Assembly: GCF_023008585.1 (NCBI RefSeq)
Contig: NZ_CP095390.1
Location: 62,001-126,000 of the forward strand
Direction of reading: 5' to 3'
Length of the DNA stretch: 64,000 nucleotides
DNA from: Natribaculum breve
Lineage (GTDB): Archaea; Halobacteriota; Halobacteria; Halobacteriales; Natrialbaceae
Position 1 is the first letter of the stretch, and each line of letters begins with the position of its first letter. Positions 63,110 through 64,000 of this stretch are shown here, one piece after another. Under the pieces are notes generated by a model that was not told the DNA's origin, did no database searches, and worked only from the letters and a program-made list of their open reading frames with translations. The position numbers and the translations under genes were made by a program.

Positions 63110-64000
63110 TCAGTGCTCCGCGAGGTTCACCGAGACGTGCTTCGTCTGGAGATAGGAATCCAGCGCCTCGAGTCCCTTCTCTCGACCGATGCCGCTCTTC
63201 TTGAAGCCGCCGAACGGCGTCTGGTTCGAGTCGCCGAACCACTCGTTGACGTACACGCTTCCCGCCTCGACGTCGCGGGCGATCCGGAGCGCTCGTTTGA
63301 CGTCTCTCGAGAAAACGCCGCCGGTGAGGCCGAACTCGACGTCGTTTGCGATCTCGACGGCTTCGTCGCGGTCCGAGAACGGGACGACGGCGAGGACGGG
63401 GCCGAAAATCTCCTCGTTCGCGATGCGCATCTCGGGGTCGACGTCCGAGAACACCGTCGGCGGGACGAAGTGACCCTCGCGGTCGAGCGCCTCGCCGCCA
63501 CACTCGAGGGTCGCTCCTTCGCGGGTCCCGACGTCGACGTACCGTTGTACTTTCTCGAGGTGGGCGGCGTGGTTGAGCGGCCCCATGTCCGGGTCGTCGA
63601 CGCCGGGCCCGAGGTCGTACGACTCGGCTACCTCGACGATGCGGTCGACGAACTCGTCGTACCGTGATTCGTGGACGATCGCGCGGTCGGCGGCGGAACA
63701 GATCTGTCCGGCGTTGGTGAAGATGCCGGTGGCGATCCAGTCGACCGCTTCCTCGAGGTCGGCGTCTGGCATGACGATCGCCGGATTCTTCCCGCCGAGT
63801 TCGAGCGTGACGGGCGTGATCGTCTCGGCTGCCGACGTCATGACGGCCTGTCCCGTCGGGACGCTGCCGGTGAACGTGATGGTGTCGACGCCGTCGTGTG
63901 CCGTGAGCGCCACACCGGGTTCGGTCCCGCCGGTGACGACGTTCACGACGCCGTCGGGGATGCCGGCTTCCCGGCAGCACTCGGCCAGCTCCAGCGCCGT
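63110..64000 (-). CDS. aldehyde dehydrogenase, C-terminal part (5' cut by window edge)
   Basis: NAD(P)-dependent aldehyde dehydrogenase family. 296 residues are present, open to the window edge; the ATG at 63946 is internal. Visible: TFTGSVPTGQ, LELGGKNPAIV with the catalytic Glu, GQICSAADR with the nucleophilic Cys, EEIFGPVLAV and PFGGFKKSGIGRE. About 190 N-terminal residues lie outside. The best-fitting substrates are betaine, succinate-semialdehyde or other aldehydes; not decidable. Confidence 0.93.
   Translation of the reverse strand, partial: TALELAECCREAGIPDGVVNVVTGGTEPGVALTAHDGVDTITFTGSVPTGQAVMTSAAETITPVTLELGGKNPAIVMPDADLEEAVDWIATGIFTNAGQICSAADRAIVHESRYDEFVDRIVEVAESYDLGPGVDDPDMGPLNHAAHLEKVQRYVDVGTREGATLECGGEALDREGHFVPPTVFSDVDPEMRIANEEIFGPVLAVVPFSDRDEAVEIANDVEFGLTGGVFSRDVKRALRIARDVEAGSVYVNEWFGDSNQTPFGGFKKSGIGREKGLEALDSYLQTKHVSVNLAEH

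Overview
The window comes from a haloarchaeon (class Halobacteria). GC is high, proteins are strongly acidic, promoters are TATA-type with several apparently leaderless starts, a transcription factor E gene is present, and the chemotaxis, pilus and succinate dehydrogenase genes are of haloarchaeal type. Genus cannot be fixed from sequence alone; a Natrialba/Haloterrigena/Natrinema-like relative is my guess. Both window edges cut genes: an acetyl-CoA synthetase on the left and an aldehyde dehydrogenase on the right.

Layout. 1-3.9 kb: acetate use (acs 3' part, two-subunit sodium:solute symporter, UspA). 4.3-7.6 kb: small membrane protein, tRNA methyltransferase Trm56, a possible small iron-regulated ORF, TFE, a DUF2110-like protein and a lipoprotein. 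7.6-20.3 kb: a chemotaxis locus (two CheW, then cheY-cheB-cheA-cheC-cheC2-ORF-cheD-cheR with overlapping stops and starts, and a large transducer read toward it). 20.4-29.8 kb: a restriction-like N-terminal domain protein, then a type IV pilus-like operon on the minus strand (ATPase, TadC-type membrane protein, five small pilin-like proteins). 30-33.1 kb: tRNA-Arg(CCU), TatA, peroxiredoxin, HD phosphohydrolase and small proteins. 33.1-36.6 kb: sdhCDBA. 37-45.5 kb: aspartoacylase-like enzyme, GNAT, flippase, a RimK/retropepsin-like fusion, AlkA and an SdhA/NadB-like flavoprotein. 45.6-49 kb: heavy-metal P-type ATPase with its probable regulator. 49.1-54.4 kb: two acyl-CoA dehydrogenases, a fused 3-hydroxyacyl-CoA dehydrogenase/crotonase and a HalX response regulator. 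54.5-55.9 kb: a solo TnpB (IS1341-type) element. 56-57.9 kb: ArsR, permease and thioredoxin-like cassette. 58.8-64 kb: a broken membrane protein gene, cupin, NikR-like regulator, creatininase-family enzyme, O-methyltransferase, a disrupted Mop/TOBE gene and an aldehyde dehydrogenase.

The most striking signal is a set of ten short palindromic elements, here called A (about 107 bp, five copies), B (78 bp, two copies) and C (76-80 bp, three copies). All have ends of the form TAC...GGAC and are flanked by 3-bp direct repeats, mostly TNA. One B copy sits inside a Mop/TOBE gene; deleting the 78-bp element plus one 3-bp repeat restores an unbroken 68-residue reading frame, which fixes the element borders and proves insertion. 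Two copies (A2, B1) sit exactly on stop codons, where the 3-bp duplication regenerates the stop. One copy is nested inside another. No transposase that could move them is in the window. They look like MITEs, non-autonomous mobile elements, that can land on stop codons without harming the gene.
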